Shown piece by piece: positions 1 through 8,064 of a DNA stretch of 64,000 nucleotides (position 1 is the stretch's first letter; every line of letters begins with the position of its first letter). The notes beneath the pieces were generated by a model. It searched no databases and had not been told where the DNA came from. It was given only the letters and a program-made list of their open reading frames with translations. Source of the DNA: Clostridia bacterium (lineage in GTDB: Bacteria; Bacillota; Clostridia; Christensenellales; Borkfalkiaceae); contig JAFQEA010000016.1 of assembly GCA_017399185.1 (NCBI GenBank), forward strand, positions 329,379 to 393,378, written 5' to 3'. The translations under genes and the position numbers were made by a program.

Positions 1-2
1 AG

Positions 3-851
3 GAAATGTACGGCGACTTATATAATTTGGAAGCTTCCCCGGCTGAATCAACGTCCTATCGCTTGGCTAAACATGACGTTGAAAGATTCGGCGATATTAA
101 GACTGCAAACCAAAGCGGCACGCCTTATTATACAAACAGCTCACACTTACCCGTTGGCTACACCGAAGACATTTTTGCAGCCCTTGATATCCAGGACGAC
201 TTGCAGGTTTTATACACGTCAGGCACGGTATTCCATGCTTTCCTTGGTGAAAAATTACCCGATTGGAAGGCTGCTGCAAACCTTGTTAGAAAGATTGCAC
301 AAAACTATAAATTACCATACTACACATTATCACCAACATATTCGGTTTGCTGTAACCACGGCTATTTGGTTGGCGAACAACCAATCTGCCCACACTGCGG
401 TCAAAAGACTGAAGTTTACTCACGCATAACAGGCTATTACCGCCCGGTACAAAACTGGAACGACGGTAAGAGTCAGGAATTTAAAGACAGAAAGGTTTAT
501 GAAATCGCGCAGGACGTTGAAAACGTAGCGCAGGCTTCTTGTGATATTTCAAGCCCATCGTCTTGCCAAAATGAACCTGTCGCTAAAGCAGAAACGGAAG
601 AAGCACCTGTAGCGCGCGGCGATAAAAAATTAGTGCTTTGCGCAACAAAGACCTGTCCAAAATGCACCATGGCAACCGTATTTTTAGATAAGGCAAATTT
701 AGCGTACGAAAAGGTTTACGTTGAAGACAACAGGGAGTTATTTACCCAACACGCTATCACCGAAGCCCCAACCCTTTTGGTTTTTGAAGGCGACGGTGTG
801 ACTAAAATCACAAACGTTTCCAACATTAAAAAATATATCGAGAGCTTATAA
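3..851 (+). CDS. nrdD: Anaerobic (class III) ribonucleoside-triphosphate reductase, C-terminal part, fused to a glutaredoxin-like domain
   Basis: The gene is cut by the left edge; the visible 281-plus residues are its C-terminus. NrdD makes deoxyribonucleotides anaerobically using a glycyl radical. The zinc-ribbon cysteines (CCNHG and CPHCG) are followed by the radical motif RITGYYRPVQNW, the expected end of NrdD. The protein does not stop there: an acidic linker of about 45 residues leads into a roughly 80-residue glutaredoxin/NrdH-like domain with a CPKC redox pair and a cis-proline-type APTLLVF segment. Its stop codon overlaps the start of trxB by one base, so the two are translationally coupled. 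The fused redoxin plus trxB suggests a disulfide-dependent reductase rather than the formate-dependent type; this is inference, because the active-site region lies outside the window. Confidence 0.9.
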   Translation, partial: EMYGDLYNLEASPAESTSYRLAKHDVERFGDIKTANQSGTPYYTNSSHLPVGYTEDIFAALDIQDDLQVLYTSGTVFHAFLGEKLPDWKAAANLVRKIAQNYKLPYYTLSPTYSVCCNHGYLVGEQPICPHCGQKTEVYSRITGYYRPVQNWNDGKSQEFKDRKVYEIAQDVENVAQASCDISSPSSCQNEPVAKAETEEAPVARGDKKLVLCATKTCPKCTMATVFLDKANLAYEKVYVEDNRELFTQHAITEAPTLLVFEGDGVTKITNVSNIKKYIESL

Positions 852-1762
852 TGAATACTGATATTATCGTAATCGGCGGCGGTACTGCCGGTATGACTGC
901 GGCGATTTACGCACTCCGCAACGGCAAGTCGGTTTTGCTTATAGAGTCTGAATCGGTCGGCGGGCAGATTGCGTTTTCGCCAAAGGTTGAAAACTTCCCG
1001 TCTTACCGCCAGATAAGCGGCGCGGATTTTGCAAACAAAACCTTTGAGCAGGTTATCGACCTTGGCGCCGAGTTTGAGCTTGAAGAAGTTGAATCAATCG
1101 TTAAAAATCCAAACGGTGAGTTTATAGTTAATACAAACTGCCAAACGCACACTGCAAAGGCTGTAATTATTGCCAACGGCGTTAAGCAAAAGCATATCGG
1201 CATTGACGCCGAAGCAAGGCTTTTAGGTAAGGGCGTTTACTACTGTGCCGTATGCGACGGGGCGTTCTGTAAGGGTGCTGAAGCAGCAATTATTGGCGAC
1301 GGAAACACGGCGCTTCAGTCTGCAATACTTCTTTCGCAAATCTGTACTAAAGTTTATATTATGACCTGGTTTGACAAGTTCTTTGGTGACCAAAGCCTTG
1401 TTGATACAATCAAAAGGACGTCAAATATTACCGTAATGCCAAACACGCAGGTGGTTGATTTTATCGGTCAAGACGCGCTTGAAGGCGTTGAATATATCCA
1501 AAAGGAAGAGGGCAAAAGGGCTGTTTTAAACGTTCCTGCAGTCTTTGTTAACATCGGTCAAGTGCCCGATAACAAGCGCTTTGAAGGCCTTGTTGAGCTT
1601 GATAATAACGGCTATATTTTAGCGCGGGAAGATATGTCCACCAAAACTGAAGGCTTATTTGCGGCAGGGGATACGCGCAAAAAAGCCTTGCGTCAACTAA
1701 CCACTGCTGTTTCAGACGGGGCAGTTGCGGCAATCAGCGCAGTCAATTATTTAAGTAAATAA
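851..1762 (+). CDS. trxB: Thioredoxin reductase (NAD(P)H:disulfide flavoprotein)
   Basis: This 303-residue protein is full length for low-molecular-weight thioredoxin reductases. The N-terminal FAD-binding motif IGGGTAGMTAAIYA, the redox-active CAVCDG pair, the second nucleotide-binding motif IGDGNTALQSA and the C-terminal FAD motif LFAAGDTR are all present. It should pass electrons from NAD(P)H to a disulfide protein in the cytoplasm. Its start codon overlaps the stop of the NrdD-glutaredoxin fusion, which makes the fused CPKC domain the obvious partner. The NADPH-specific HRRxxxR motif is not seen (the region reads MTWFDKFF), so the electron donor may not be NADPH. Confidence 0.93.
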   Translation: MNTDIIVIGGGTAGMTAAIYALRNGKSVLLIESESVGGQIAFSPKVENFPSYRQISGADFANKTFEQVIDLGAEFELEEVESIVKNPNGEFIVNTNCQTHTAKAVIIANGVKQKHIGIDAEARLLGKGVYYCAVCDGAFCKGAEAAIIGDGNTALQSAILLSQICTKVYIMTWFDKFFGDQSLVDTIKRTSNITVMPNTQVVDFIGQDALEGVEYIQKEEGKRAVLNVPAVFVNIGQVPDNKRFEGLVELDNNGYILAREDMSTKTEGLFAAGDTRKKALRQLTTAVSDGAVAAISAVNYLSK

Positions 1763-1777
1763 CTGAAAATTTTGTTT

Positions 1778-1809
1778 AAAAGTCGATGTAAAAAAATACA
1801 TCGGCTTTT
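1778..1809 (+). terminator. Rho-independent terminator after trxB
   Basis: A 13-base arm AAAAGTCGATGTA pairs with TACATCGGCTTTT around a six-A loop, ending in a T-rich stretch. It closes the nrdD-trxB operon 15 bases after the stop codon. Confidence 0.8.
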
Positions 1810-1912
1810 CATTTTGAGCGCTTGACAAAAAGCAAAAGTCGGTCAATAGGGTGATTATTGCAGGGGGTGGTTTCTTACAACTTGGGTAAATTCAAGCTAA
1901 AAACACCTTGTT

Positions 1913-1936
1913 ATTCGGCTTATAGGCTGACTTTTA
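1913..1936 (-). repeat. Short interspersed repeat, copy 1 (inverted orientation)
   Basis: CGGCTTATAGGCTGACTTTT matches the reverse complement of the dispersed intergenic repeat described in the findings. A weaker relative (AAAAGTCGGTCAATAGG) lies at 1833-1850. The rest of the 1763-2174 gap is AT-rich and holds only the trxB terminator and the promoter at 2075-2103. Confidence 0.65.
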
Positions 1937-2074
1937 GATTAAAAATAATCCCAAATTTTGGCTTATGCATTTAATTTAACTGCTTTTTTAGCTCAAAAAA
2001 ACCCTGAAAACGGGCGAAAACCGACACCGAGATAGATTTTTTTTAAAAAAGTTTAAAAAATTTCGCAATAATGC

Positions 2075-2103
2075 TTGATAAATTTGTTTTTATGCTATAT
2101 AAT
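2075..2103 (+). promoter_or_regulatory. Sigma-A promoter for the acidic protein gene
   Basis: TTGATA (2075-2080) and TATAAT (2098-2103) are separated by exactly 17 bases, about 70 bases upstream of the start codon. Confidence 0.7.
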
Positions 2104-2174
2104 ATGAATGTATCAATTTAGAATAATGCTTAAACGGGGCATTGTTCGAATAAAATGATTATAGAGGTTTGAGT

Positions 2175-2999
2175 ATGGAAGACATCATCGCAAAAAGAAA
2201 ATTTCTTGCTTTAATTGAAGAAGTAGAAGTAGACGAAAACGGTAATATTTTAGTTGCCGCTGAAGAAGTAGCTACAGAACCTGTTCAAGAAGAAGTTGTT
2301 GAGGCTGTCGAAGAACCTGTTCAAATTGCTGTTGTTGAAGCCGTTCAAGAAGAAGTTGCTGAAGAACCTGCTGAAGAGGTAGTTGAAGAAGCTACCGAAG
2401 AAGTGGTTGAAGAAGCTGCTGAAGAACCGGCTGAAGCTATCGCAGAAGAACCGGCTGAAGAAGTTGCAGTTACTTTAGAAGAAGCTGCAGGCGATGCTGT
2501 TGAAGCCGTTGGCGAAGTTGCTCAACCTAAATACGTTAATAAATCATTCGCACAAAAGATGATGCTTGCGGACGAAGTTATCCAGGATAGGTATGACGAG
2601 CTTAAGAATTACGCTTTAAGATTCAAAAAGCTTAAAGCAAGAATTTCCAAGAAGTTCGACTCTATCAACCAAGGTCGTTTACAATTCGTTAAGCTTTCAG
2701 TTGCAGGTAAGACCTTAAAGTTATACCTTAACATGGACATTAACGAAGTTGATCCAAAGTTCCGCTGCAAGGATATGACATCAAAGGTTACTTACGAAAC
2801 AGTTCCTGTAATGCTTCGCGTTAAATCAGGCCGTGCAGTAAGATACGCAAAAATCCTTATCGATCAATGTGCTGAAAAACACGGTCTTGTTGAAAACAAG
2901 AAGTTCCAGGAAGTTGACGCTATGCAAATCGTAGAAGATTTCTTGGCAGCAAAGGAAGCTAAAAACAACGCTGAAGTTGAAGCACCTGTTGAAGAATAA
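2175..2999 (+). CDS. Acidic protein with an uncharacterised Firmicutes C-terminal domain
   Basis: I chose the ATG at 2175 (274 residues) because AGAGG lies seven bases upstream; a TTG two codons earlier is less likely. Residues about 15-110 are a low-complexity Glu/Val/Ala/Pro run built from repeats such as VVEE and EEPAEE. Residues about 120-265 form a folded basic domain (QDRYDELKNYALRFKKLKAR, then RVKSGRAVRYAKILIDQC). A related domain closes the protein at 62562-63356, with the same order of a strand-rich block, a motif like RV-S--A--YAK-LID and a charged tail. I recognise this as a recurring domain in Clostridia without a known function. No signal peptide or membrane segment, so it is probably cytoplasmic. 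Confidence 0.75.
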   Translation: MEDIIAKRKFLALIEEVEVDENGNILVAAEEVATEPVQEEVVEAVEEPVQIAVVEAVQEEVAEEPAEEVVEEATEEVVEEAAEEPAEAIAEEPAEEVAVTLEEAAGDAVEAVGEVAQPKYVNKSFAQKMMLADEVIQDRYDELKNYALRFKKLKARISKKFDSINQGRLQFVKLSVAGKTLKLYLNMDINEVDPKFRCKDMTSKVTYETVPVMLRVKSGRAVRYAKILIDQCAEKHGLVENKKFQEVDAMQIVEDFLAAKEAKNNAEVEAPVEE

Positions 3000-3010
3000 T
3001 CAGTTTATAC

Positions 3011-3030
3011 AGCCCGACTCACGTCGGGCT
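3011..3030 (+). terminator. Hairpin terminator after the acidic protein gene
   Basis: AGCCCGA pairs with TCGGGCT around a six-base loop and is followed by TAAATTTTATT. The T-run is broken, so termination may be partial. Confidence 0.6.
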
Positions 3031-3170
3031 TAAATTTTATTAAAAATAAAAAGTGCGGTTTTAAAAGCTGTTTTTTTGTGGCTTAAATTCAGTGCTTTCA
3101 CACACTTTACCAAATTAGGCTAAACCTTTTGTGAAAGCATCTAAAAATTTACAAAACGCCGATAAAACGC

Positions 3171-3199
3171 TTGACAACCTTACTATTATATAGTAAAAT
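3171..3199 (+). promoter_or_regulatory. Sigma-A promoter of the rpmG-secE-nusG operon
   Basis: TTGACA (3171-3176), 17 bases, TAAAAT (3194-3199). The same TTGACA/TAAAAT pair drives rplJ and the tRNA-Arg array, so this looks like the strong housekeeping promoter of this genome. Confidence 0.8.
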
Positions 3200-3250
3200 A
3201 TCATAGCACCTTCAGTTGGGGGTGTTAATTTTTTAGGAAGGCAAAGTAAA

Positions 3251-3415
3251 ATGGCAGCAAAAGGTGTAAGAGTAAGAATTACGTTGGCATGCACAGAATG
3301 CAAGCAAAGAAATTACGACGTATATAAGAACAAGAAAAACACACCGGACAGAATCGAGCTTAATAAATATTGCCCGTTCTGCAAAAAACATACCGCTCAC
3401 AAAGAAACAAAATAA
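3251..3415 (+). CDS. rpmG: 50S ribosomal protein L33
   Basis: A 54-residue ORF starting [10 protein letters not shown] and preceded by AGGAAGG. It matches L33: basic, with the conserved TECKQRNY segment and two cysteine pairs (CTEC and CPFC), so it is the zinc-binding (C+) type. It sits directly upstream of secE and nusG, the standard order in Firmicutes. A bacterium with the C+ form may also hold a C- paralogue elsewhere for zinc limitation; none is visible here. Confidence 0.95.
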   Translation: MAAKGVRVRITLACTECKQRNYDVYKNKKNTPDRIELNKYCPFCKKHTAHKETK

Positions 3416-3432
3416 TTTAGTTAAGGTGTGTT

Positions 3433-3477
3433 CCTTGGCACAGCCAAGGCTTATACCCGGTTTAACTATCGGGTATA
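3433..3477 (+). promoter_or_regulatory. Two tandem hairpins between rpmG and secE
   Basis: CCTTGG/CCAAGG (3433-3449) and TATACCCG/CGGGTATA (3452-3477) follow rpmG directly. There is only a short T-poor tail, so they may be RNA processing or stability structures, or a partial attenuator. In many Firmicutes a tRNA gene sits at this spot; none is seen here. Confidence 0.45.
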
Positions 3478-3495
3478 ATAAATTCGAGGTTAATT

Positions 3496-3747
3496 ATGAA
3501 AGATAATAAAAAGGTTGAAAAGAAGCAAGCTTCTAAAAAGTCCAAACCTAACTTTTTCGTTAGGGCGTGGAACTGGATCAAAACCAAATTTTCAGGCATG
3601 GTTTCAGAACTTAAAAAAGTTACGTGGCCAGGCTTTGGCAAGGTATTAAAGCAAACAGGTGTCGTTATCGCTGTTGTGCTATTTTTCCTTGTAATCGTTA
3701 CGGCAATCGACTTCGGTCTAACCGAACTTATTAAGTTAGCACAATAG
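3496..3747 (+). CDS. secE: Preprotein translocase subunit SecE
   Basis: An 83-residue protein with the canonical small SecE layout: a lysine-rich cytoplasmic N-terminus, the conserved amphipathic stretch ELKKVTWPGFGKVLKQT, then a single membrane helix (VVIAVVLFFLVIVTAIDFGL). SecE clamps the SecY channel through which the many exported proteins of this window must pass. It is followed 14 bases later by nusG, the usual pair. Confidence 0.95.
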   Translation: MKDNKKVEKKQASKKSKPNFFVRAWNWIKTKFSGMVSELKKVTWPGFGKVLKQTGVVIAVVLFFLVIVTAIDFGLTELIKLAQ

Positions 3748-3761
3748 TCGGTAGGGTAAAA

Positions 3762-4289
3762 ATGAGCGTTGAAAATGCAAAGTGGTATGTTATACATACC
3801 TATTCCGGTTACGAAGCTCTTGTTGAAGAAGGCTTAAAAAAGCTTATCGAAAACAACAATCTTGGTGACACCATTTTCGAAATCAGAATACCCGAAGAAG
3901 AAACCATTGAAGAAAAAAACGGCAAGAAGAAGGTTGTTAAGAGAAAAAAATTCCCTTGCTACGTTTTTATGAAAATGGTTTATAATAACGACCTTTGGTT
4001 TTTGATTACCAACACCCGTGGCGTAACAGGCTTTGTTGGTCCACAAGGTAGGCCAATGCCATTAACGCAAGAAGAAGTCAGACGTATGGGTCTTGACGAA
4101 TGGGTTGAACACGTTGATATCTCTATCGGTGACAACGTTTCTATCGTTTCCGGTCCGTTAATCGGTATGATTGGTGTGGTTGAAGATTTACAGCTTCAAA
4201 CCCAAAAGGCAACCGTTAAGGTAGAAGTTTTCGGTAGGGAAACTAACGTTGAGCTTTCTTTTGTAGAGCTTCAACGCATCAACAACTAA
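3762..4289 (+). CDS. nusG: Transcription termination/antitermination factor NusG
   Basis: A 175-residue protein. The NGN domain starts WYVIHTYSGYEALVEEGLKK, contains the FPCYVFMKM and NTRGVTGFVG signatures, and is followed by a C-terminal KOW domain (GDNVSIVSGPLIGMIGVVED). It binds RNA polymerase and links it to the ribosome. A lysine-rich insertion in the NGN domain (EEKNGKKKVVKRKKFPC) is typical of Firmicutes NusG. Confidence 0.96.
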   Translation: MSVENAKWYVIHTYSGYEALVEEGLKKLIENNNLGDTIFEIRIPEEETIEEKNGKKKVVKRKKFPCYVFMKMVYNNDLWFLITNTRGVTGFVGPQGRPMPLTQEEVRRMGLDEWVEHVDISIGDNVSIVSGPLIGMIGVVEDLQLQTQKATVKVEVFGRETNVELSFVELQRINN

Positions 4290-4309
4290 TCGCTTAATTT
4301 TTTTAAGCC

Positions 4310-4373
4310 TTGCGCGCACGCGCATCATTATTATAATATATTTGATTGAAACGGCACGCTGATGCCGTTTTTG
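4310..4373 (+). promoter_or_regulatory. rplK promoter and leader terminator/attenuator
   Basis: A possible promoter TTGCGC (4310), 16 bases, TATAAT (4332-4337) is followed by a hairpin AACGGCA/TGCCGTT (4350-4369) with TTTTGTGG behind it. The hairpin could end nusG transcripts or attenuate the rplK transcript. The -35 box is weak, so the promoter is less certain than the hairpin. Confidence 0.5.
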
Positions 4374-4435
4374 TGGGAGAGGCATTAAATTTTTTTCATG
4401 GTGCCTTGCTTATACCACTATATGGAGGAAAGTTT

Positions 4436-4861
4436 ATGGCAAAAAAAGTAACAGCTGTAGTTAAACTTCAATTACCCGCTGCAAAGGCAACACCAGGCCC
4501 ACCTGTAGGTTCAACATTAGGTCCTTACGGTATTAATATCCCTGGTTTCACAAAGGAATTCAACGCAAAGACGCAAAACCAAGCAGGTCTTATTATTCCG
4601 GTAGTAATCACTATTTATCAAGACCGTTCATTTACGTTTATTCTTAAGACACCACCAGCACCAGTCCTTATCAAAAAGGCTTGCGGTATCGAATCTGCTA
4701 GTGCGACACCAAACAAAGTTAAGGTTGCAAAATTAACCAAGGCTCAAGTTGAAGAAATCGCTAAAGTTAAGATGGTTGATACAAACGCTGCATCACTTGA
4801 ATCTTGCATGAGCATGATCGCAGGTACAGCGCGTAGCATGGGCATCACTGTCGAAGAATAA
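4436..4861 (+). CDS. rplK: 50S ribosomal protein L11
   Basis: I start L11 at the ATG at 4436 (141 residues, normal length), with GGAGG seven bases upstream; the upstream in-frame extension looks untranslated. The sequence has the usual [18 protein letters not shown] start with [20 protein letters not shown], and the C-terminal RNA-binding half with [15 protein letters not shown]11 forms part of the GTPase-associated centre of the ribosome. The next gene is rplA, as expected. Confidence 0.96.
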   Translation: MAKKVTAVVKLQLPAAKATPGPPVGSTLGPYGINIPGFTKEFNAKTQNQAGLIIPVVITIYQDRSFTFILKTPPAPVLIKKACGIESASATPNKVKVAKLTKAQVEEIAKVKMVDTNAASLESCMSMIAGTARSMGITVEE

Positions 4862-4869
4862 TTAATCGA

Positions 4870-4907
4870 GTGGGAGGGCACAAATATTTAGGTGTCCGTT
4901 TAACCAC
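4870..4907 (+). promoter_or_regulatory. Probable L1-binding translational operator upstream of rplA
   Basis: GTGG (4870) pairs with CCAC (4904-4907), and inside it GGGCAC pairs with GTGTCC, leaving an asymmetric internal loop (GA opposite GTTTAA). L1 is known to repress its own operon by binding an mRNA mimic of its 23S rRNA site, and this stem with internal loop ends just before the AGGAGG of rplA. The L1 assignment is inference. Confidence 0.45.
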
Positions 4908-4923
4908 CAGGAGGAATGAATTT

Positions 4924-5613
4924 ATGAAATACGGTAAAAAATATATTGATAGTAAGAAATCATATGACCGCGCAAAGGCATATGAAATCGCTGAAGCAAT
5001 GGATATCGTTTTATCCACAGCTAAAGCAAAGTTCGACGAAACAGTAGAACTTCACGTTAAGCTCGGCGTTGACCCAAAGCAAGCTGACCAACAAGTAAGG
5101 GGCGTTTTAGTTCTCCCACACGGTACTGGTAAGTCTGTTAAGGTTTTAGTTATCGCTAAAGGTGAAAAGGCTGACGCAGCTCAAGCTGCCGGTGCAGACT
5201 ATGTTGGCGCTGAAGAAATCGTTGCTAAAATCCAAAAAGAAAACTGGTTTGATTTCGACGTTGTTATCACAACACCTGACATGATGGGCGTTGTTGGTAG
5301 AATCGGTAAGCTTTTAGGTCCTAAAGGCCTTATGCCAAACCCAAAATCTGGTACAGTTACTATGGACGTTGTTAAAGCTATCCAAGACGTTAAAGCAGGT
5401 AAGGTTGAATACAGATTAGATAAATCAGCTATCATCCACTGCCCAATCGGTAAGGCAAGCTTTGGCAAAGAAAAACTCGTTGAAAACTACACAGCACTTT
5501 ACGAAGCAATCGTTAAAGCTAAACCAGCTGCTGCTAAAGGTCAATACATTAAATCAGTTAATTTAGCAAGCACAATGGGTCCTGGCGTTAAAGTTGCTAA
5601 TAAGACATTATAA
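4924..5613 (+). CDS. rplA: 50S ribosomal protein L1
   Basis: The start is ATG 4924 (229 residues), nine bases after AGGAGG; the reading frame remains open upstream but that part overlaps the operator hairpin. Signatures of L1 are visible: [37 protein letters not shown], the [20 protein letters not shown] block and the C-terminal [15 protein letters not shown]. It forms the L1 stalk and usually represses translation of its own operon. Confidence 0.96.
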   Translation: MKYGKKYIDSKKSYDRAKAYEIAEAMDIVLSTAKAKFDETVELHVKLGVDPKQADQQVRGVLVLPHGTGKSVKVLVIAKGEKADAAQAAGADYVGAEEIVAKIQKENWFDFDVVITTPDMMGVVGRIGKLLGPKGLMPNPKSGTVTMDVVKAIQDVKAGKVEYRLDKSAIIHCPIGKASFGKEKLVENYTALYEAIVKAKPAAAKGQYIKSVNLASTMGPGVKVANKTL

Positions 5614-5670
5614 TTTTAGAATAATTATTTAATAACTTTTTGGCTATTAAGTAATTTGACGTAAAATTGT

Positions 5671-5699
5671 TTGACAACCTTTTAAAAAGGTGTTAAAAT
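5671..5699 (+). promoter_or_regulatory. Sigma-A promoter of rplJ-rplL
   Basis: TTGACA (5671-5676), 17 bases, TAAAAT (5694-5699); identical boxes and spacing to the rpmG promoter. Confidence 0.8.
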
Positions 5700-5709
5700 A
5701 AGCAAGTAA

Positions 5710-5850
5710 AATTAAATAGCCGAAGAAGCCGGTCTTAAGTCTTTAATTTATTAAAGCACCTGCCGAGGTAGCAATTATTCTATGTGGATTATTATGTATT
5801 TCACGCCTTTTGCTCCTTGGGGTAAAAGGCGTTTTCTTTTGGCTTAAGCA
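5710..5850 (+). ncRNA. L10-type ribosomal protein leader with terminator-like hairpin
   Basis: The 170-base untranslated leader holds the GCACCTGCCGAGGTAGC segment that resembles the L10/L12-binding leader of Firmicutes rplJ operons. It is followed by a strong hairpin (ACGCCTTTT, 5803-5811, with AAAAGGCGT, 5824-5832) and a T-rich tail (GTTTTCTTTT). Excess L10-L12 complex is expected to bind and reduce rplJL expression. Confidence 0.7.
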
Positions 5851-5875
5851 TAAAAAATATAGGAGGGTATCAATC

Positions 5876-6397
5876 TTGTCGGCAAATATTGAAAACAAAA
5901 AACAAGTCGTTGACAGTATCAAGTCAGAAATTCAAGCTGCTAAGAGTGTTGTTTTTGTTAACTACAAAGGTTTAACAGTTTTAGAAGATACAGAATTCCG
6001 TAATGCTTTCAGAAAGGCTAATTGTAAATACAAAGTCTTAAAGAACACTATGGTAAGAAAGGCTTTCAATGAACTTGGTATTACTTGCTTTGACGAAGAC
6101 TTAAACGGTCCAACAGCAGTTGCTTTCGGTTCAGATGAAACTGCAGCAGCTAAAGTTGTTGTTGAAGCTTGCAAAAAGTATAATGACAGAATTTCCGTTA
6201 AGAGCGCTTACGTTGACGGTCAATACATTGACGTTAACGGTGTAAAGGCATTATCTGCAATGCCATCAAAAGAAGAGCTCATTGCAAAGATGCTTGGTTC
6301 AATGCAAGCACCTATCTCCAACTTCGTTGGTGCACTTTCAGGCATTACTCGCAAGTTAGTTATTGCGCTTAACGCTGTAGCAGAAAAAAAGGCATAA
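5876..6397 (+). CDS. rplJ: 50S ribosomal protein L10
   Basis: I start at TTG 5876, eight bases after AGGAGGG, giving 173 residues (normal length) that begin SANIENKKQVVDSIKSEI. The longer in-frame extension would read through the leader terminator hairpin. L10 features are visible: VVFVNYKGLTVLEDTEFRNA, the LKNTMVRKAFNELG block and the C-terminal helix that holds L7/L12 dimers. A TTG start fits low-level autogenously controlled translation. Confidence 0.93.
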   Translation: MSANIENKKQVVDSIKSEIQAAKSVVFVNYKGLTVLEDTEFRNAFRKANCKYKVLKNTMVRKAFNELGITCFDEDLNGPTAVAFGSDETAAAKVVVEACKKYNDRISVKSAYVDGQYIDVNGVKALSAMPSKEELIAKMLGSMQAPISNFVGALSGITRKLVIALNAVAEKKA

Positions 6398-6447
6398 GTC
6401 AAAATTAAAAATCAAAATTAAAAAAATATATTCGGAGGAATTTTATA

Positions 6448-6816
6448 ATGGCTGATATCGCTAAATTTATTGAAGAAGTTAAAAGTATGACAGTTTTAGA
6501 ACTTAACGAACTCGTTAAGGCTCTTGAAGAAGAATTCGGTGTAAGCGCTGCTGCTCCTGTAGCTGTTGCTGCTGCTCCAGCTGCTGCTGCTGCTCCAGTT
6601 GAAGAAAAGACAGAATTCAACGTAGTATTAAAGGATTTCGGCGCTAACAAGATCGCTGTAATCAAAGCTATCCGTGAAATCACAGGTTTAGGCCTTGTTG
6701 AAGCAAAGACATTAGTTGAAAAGCTCGGCACAATCAAAGAAGCTGTTGCTAAAGACGAAGCTGACAAGATCATCGCTAAACTTAAAGAAGCTGGTGCAAC
6801 TGTTGTTGCTGAATAA
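6448..6816 (+). CDS. rplL: 50S ribosomal protein L7/L12
   Basis: A 122-residue protein with the classic layout: N-terminal dimerisation helices ([20 protein letters not shown]), an Ala-rich hinge, and the C-terminal factor-binding domain ([20 protein letters not shown], then [12 protein letters not shown]). A GGAGG precedes the start. Unlike most bacteria, the next gene is not rpoB; a triple terminator follows instead. Confidence 0.97.
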   Translation: MADIAKFIEEVKSMTVLELNELVKALEEEFGVSAAAPVAVAAAPAAAAAPVEEKTEFNVVLKDFGANKIAVIKAIREITGLGLVEAKTLVEKLGTIKEAVAKDEADKIIAKLKEAGATVVAE

Positions 6817-6840
6817 TTCTTTTAAGGATTTTTCAATAAT

Positions 6841-7093
6841 AAAAAGCAAAGGTATTAACCTTTGCTTTTTTATTTTGCTAAAATTTTGTCAATTTTAAGC
6901 TGAATTTTTGCGTGCCAAATTTTAAAAAGCAAAGGTATTAACCTTTGCTTTTTTATTTTGCTAAAATTTTGTCAATTTTAAGCTGAATTTTTTCGTGCCA
7001 AATTTAAAAAAGAAAAGGTTTTATTAACCTTTGCTTTTTTATTTTGCCAAAATTATGTCAATTTTAACCTAAATTTTTACGTGCCAAATTTAA
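6841..7093 (+). repeat. Three tandem 83-base repeats, each with a rho-independent terminator
   Basis: Units begin near 6841, 6924 and 7006. Each carries a hairpin of the type AAAAAGCAAAGG/CCTTTGCTTTTTTATTTT followed by about 50 bases that end in GTGCCAAATTT. Units 1 and 2 are nearly identical; unit 3 has drifted (AGAAAAGGTTTTATTAACC). The first unit is the normal rplL terminator; the others look like local duplications. The rest of the 6817-7227 gap holds an interspersed repeat and the nitroreductase promoter. Confidence 0.85.
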
Positions 7094-7121
7094 AAAAGTG
7101 GGGCTATAGGTCGATTAACGC
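7094..7121 (+). repeat. Short interspersed repeat, copy 2
   Basis: AAAAGTGGGGCTATAGGTCG followed by ATTAACGC, direct orientation, just after the triple terminator. Confidence 0.7.
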
Positions 7122-7171
7122 AACTTTTTAGTTAAAAATAAAAACTATTTATTTTAATTTTTAAAAAAGCC

Positions 7172-7200
7172 TTTCATTTTTTTATAAAGTATGCTATAAT
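7172..7200 (+). promoter_or_regulatory. Promoter of the nitroreductase gene
   Basis: A perfect TATAAT (7195-7200) lies 17 bases from a weak TTTCAT. Confidence 0.55.
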
Positions 7201-7227
7201 TTAAAAAAAAGAAAAGCAGGTGATATT

Positions 7228-7719
7228 ATGTCAATTTTTAAAAGAGTAAGCTGTCGCGAATTTACCGATCAAAAAGTATCTAAATCTGATTTAGAGCTTA
7301 TTTTGCGCGCCGCTATGCAAGCGCCGTCTGCACGCAATCAACAGCCCTGGGAATTTTTAATTGTTGAAGACAAAGCAAAAATCCAATCCCTTGCAGGTGT
7401 GGGCCATTATTTGCGTAGCTTATCCACCGCACCAATGCTTATTATTCCGTTTTATCGTACCGATCTATTATCCCCAAACTACGTACTGCAGGATATGTCT
7501 GCTTGTGTTCAAAATATCTTACTGCAAGCTGCTGAATTAGGTCTTGGCGCAGTATGGATGGGCGGCGCACCAAACGAAGAGCGTATGCAGTTTATCGCTG
7601 ACAACTTTGGTACAATCGACGGCGCAAAGCCGTTTTGTATGATTTCAGTTGGCCACCCTGTTGATAACAAGGCGCAACAATCCCGCTTTGACCAATCACG
7701 TATCCACTTTGCAAAATAG
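7228..7719 (+). CDS. Nitroreductase family protein (FMN-dependent)
   Basis: A 163-residue protein, on the short side for this family. The N-terminal FMN-binding motif RVSCREFTDQKV, the AAMQAPSARNQQPWEF segment and the C-terminal GLGAVWMGG and ISVGHP blocks are typical of nitroreductases. These flavoproteins use NAD(P)H to reduce nitro compounds, quinones or flavins in the cytoplasm. It is monocistronic between a promoter and an interspersed repeat, so context gives no substrate. Confidence 0.88.
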   Translation: MSIFKRVSCREFTDQKVSKSDLELILRAAMQAPSARNQQPWEFLIVEDKAKIQSLAGVGHYLRSLSTAPMLIIPFYRTDLLSPNYVLQDMSACVQNILLQAAELGLGAVWMGGAPNEERMQFIADNFGTIDGAKPFCMISVGHPVDNKAQQSRFDQSRIHFAK

Positions 7720-7746
7720 TACTTTTTTAAAAAATAAACCAATCAT

Positions 7747-7790
7747 TAATCGGTCTATATGCCATTTAATCGGCTTATAGGCCGACTTTT
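7747..7790 (-). repeat. Short interspersed repeats, copy 3 (one partial, one full)
   Basis: TTAATCGGTCTATATGCC is followed at once by TTAATCGGCTTATAGGCC and GACTTTTT, both in inverted orientation. The remaining 7720-8064 gap is AT-rich, with only the promoter at 7964-7992 and a small hairpin GCGTTAT/ATAACGC near 8002. Confidence 0.7.
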
Positions 7791-7963
7791 TATATTTTTA
7801 GTGCTTTGATTTGCTCAAATTTTTGTCAAAAAGACATTAAAAAGACAAATATTAATAAGTGTTTGATTTTGGATTAAATTTAGCAGATTTTTGCCAAAAA
7901 TGCCGCTAAAATAAAAAAATCCCAATAAAAATTAAAAAAAATGAAAAAAATTCCCCATATCTA

Positions 7964-7992
7964 TTGAAAAAATTTTAAATATATTATATAAT
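7964..7992 (+). promoter_or_regulatory. Promoter of the EF-G-like gene
   Basis: TTGAAA (7964-7969), 17 bases, TATAAT (7987-7992). Confidence 0.75.
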
Positions 7993-8064
7993 AGATAAGG
8001 TGCGTTATATACATAACGCCTTAAAGCTAAAAAAAATAAATTATAGATAGGATGGAAAATACGT

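Noticed and set aside
3416..3495. A tRNA gene between rpmG and secE
   Set aside because: Two hairpins are present but no cloverleaf or TTCGA box can be drawn.
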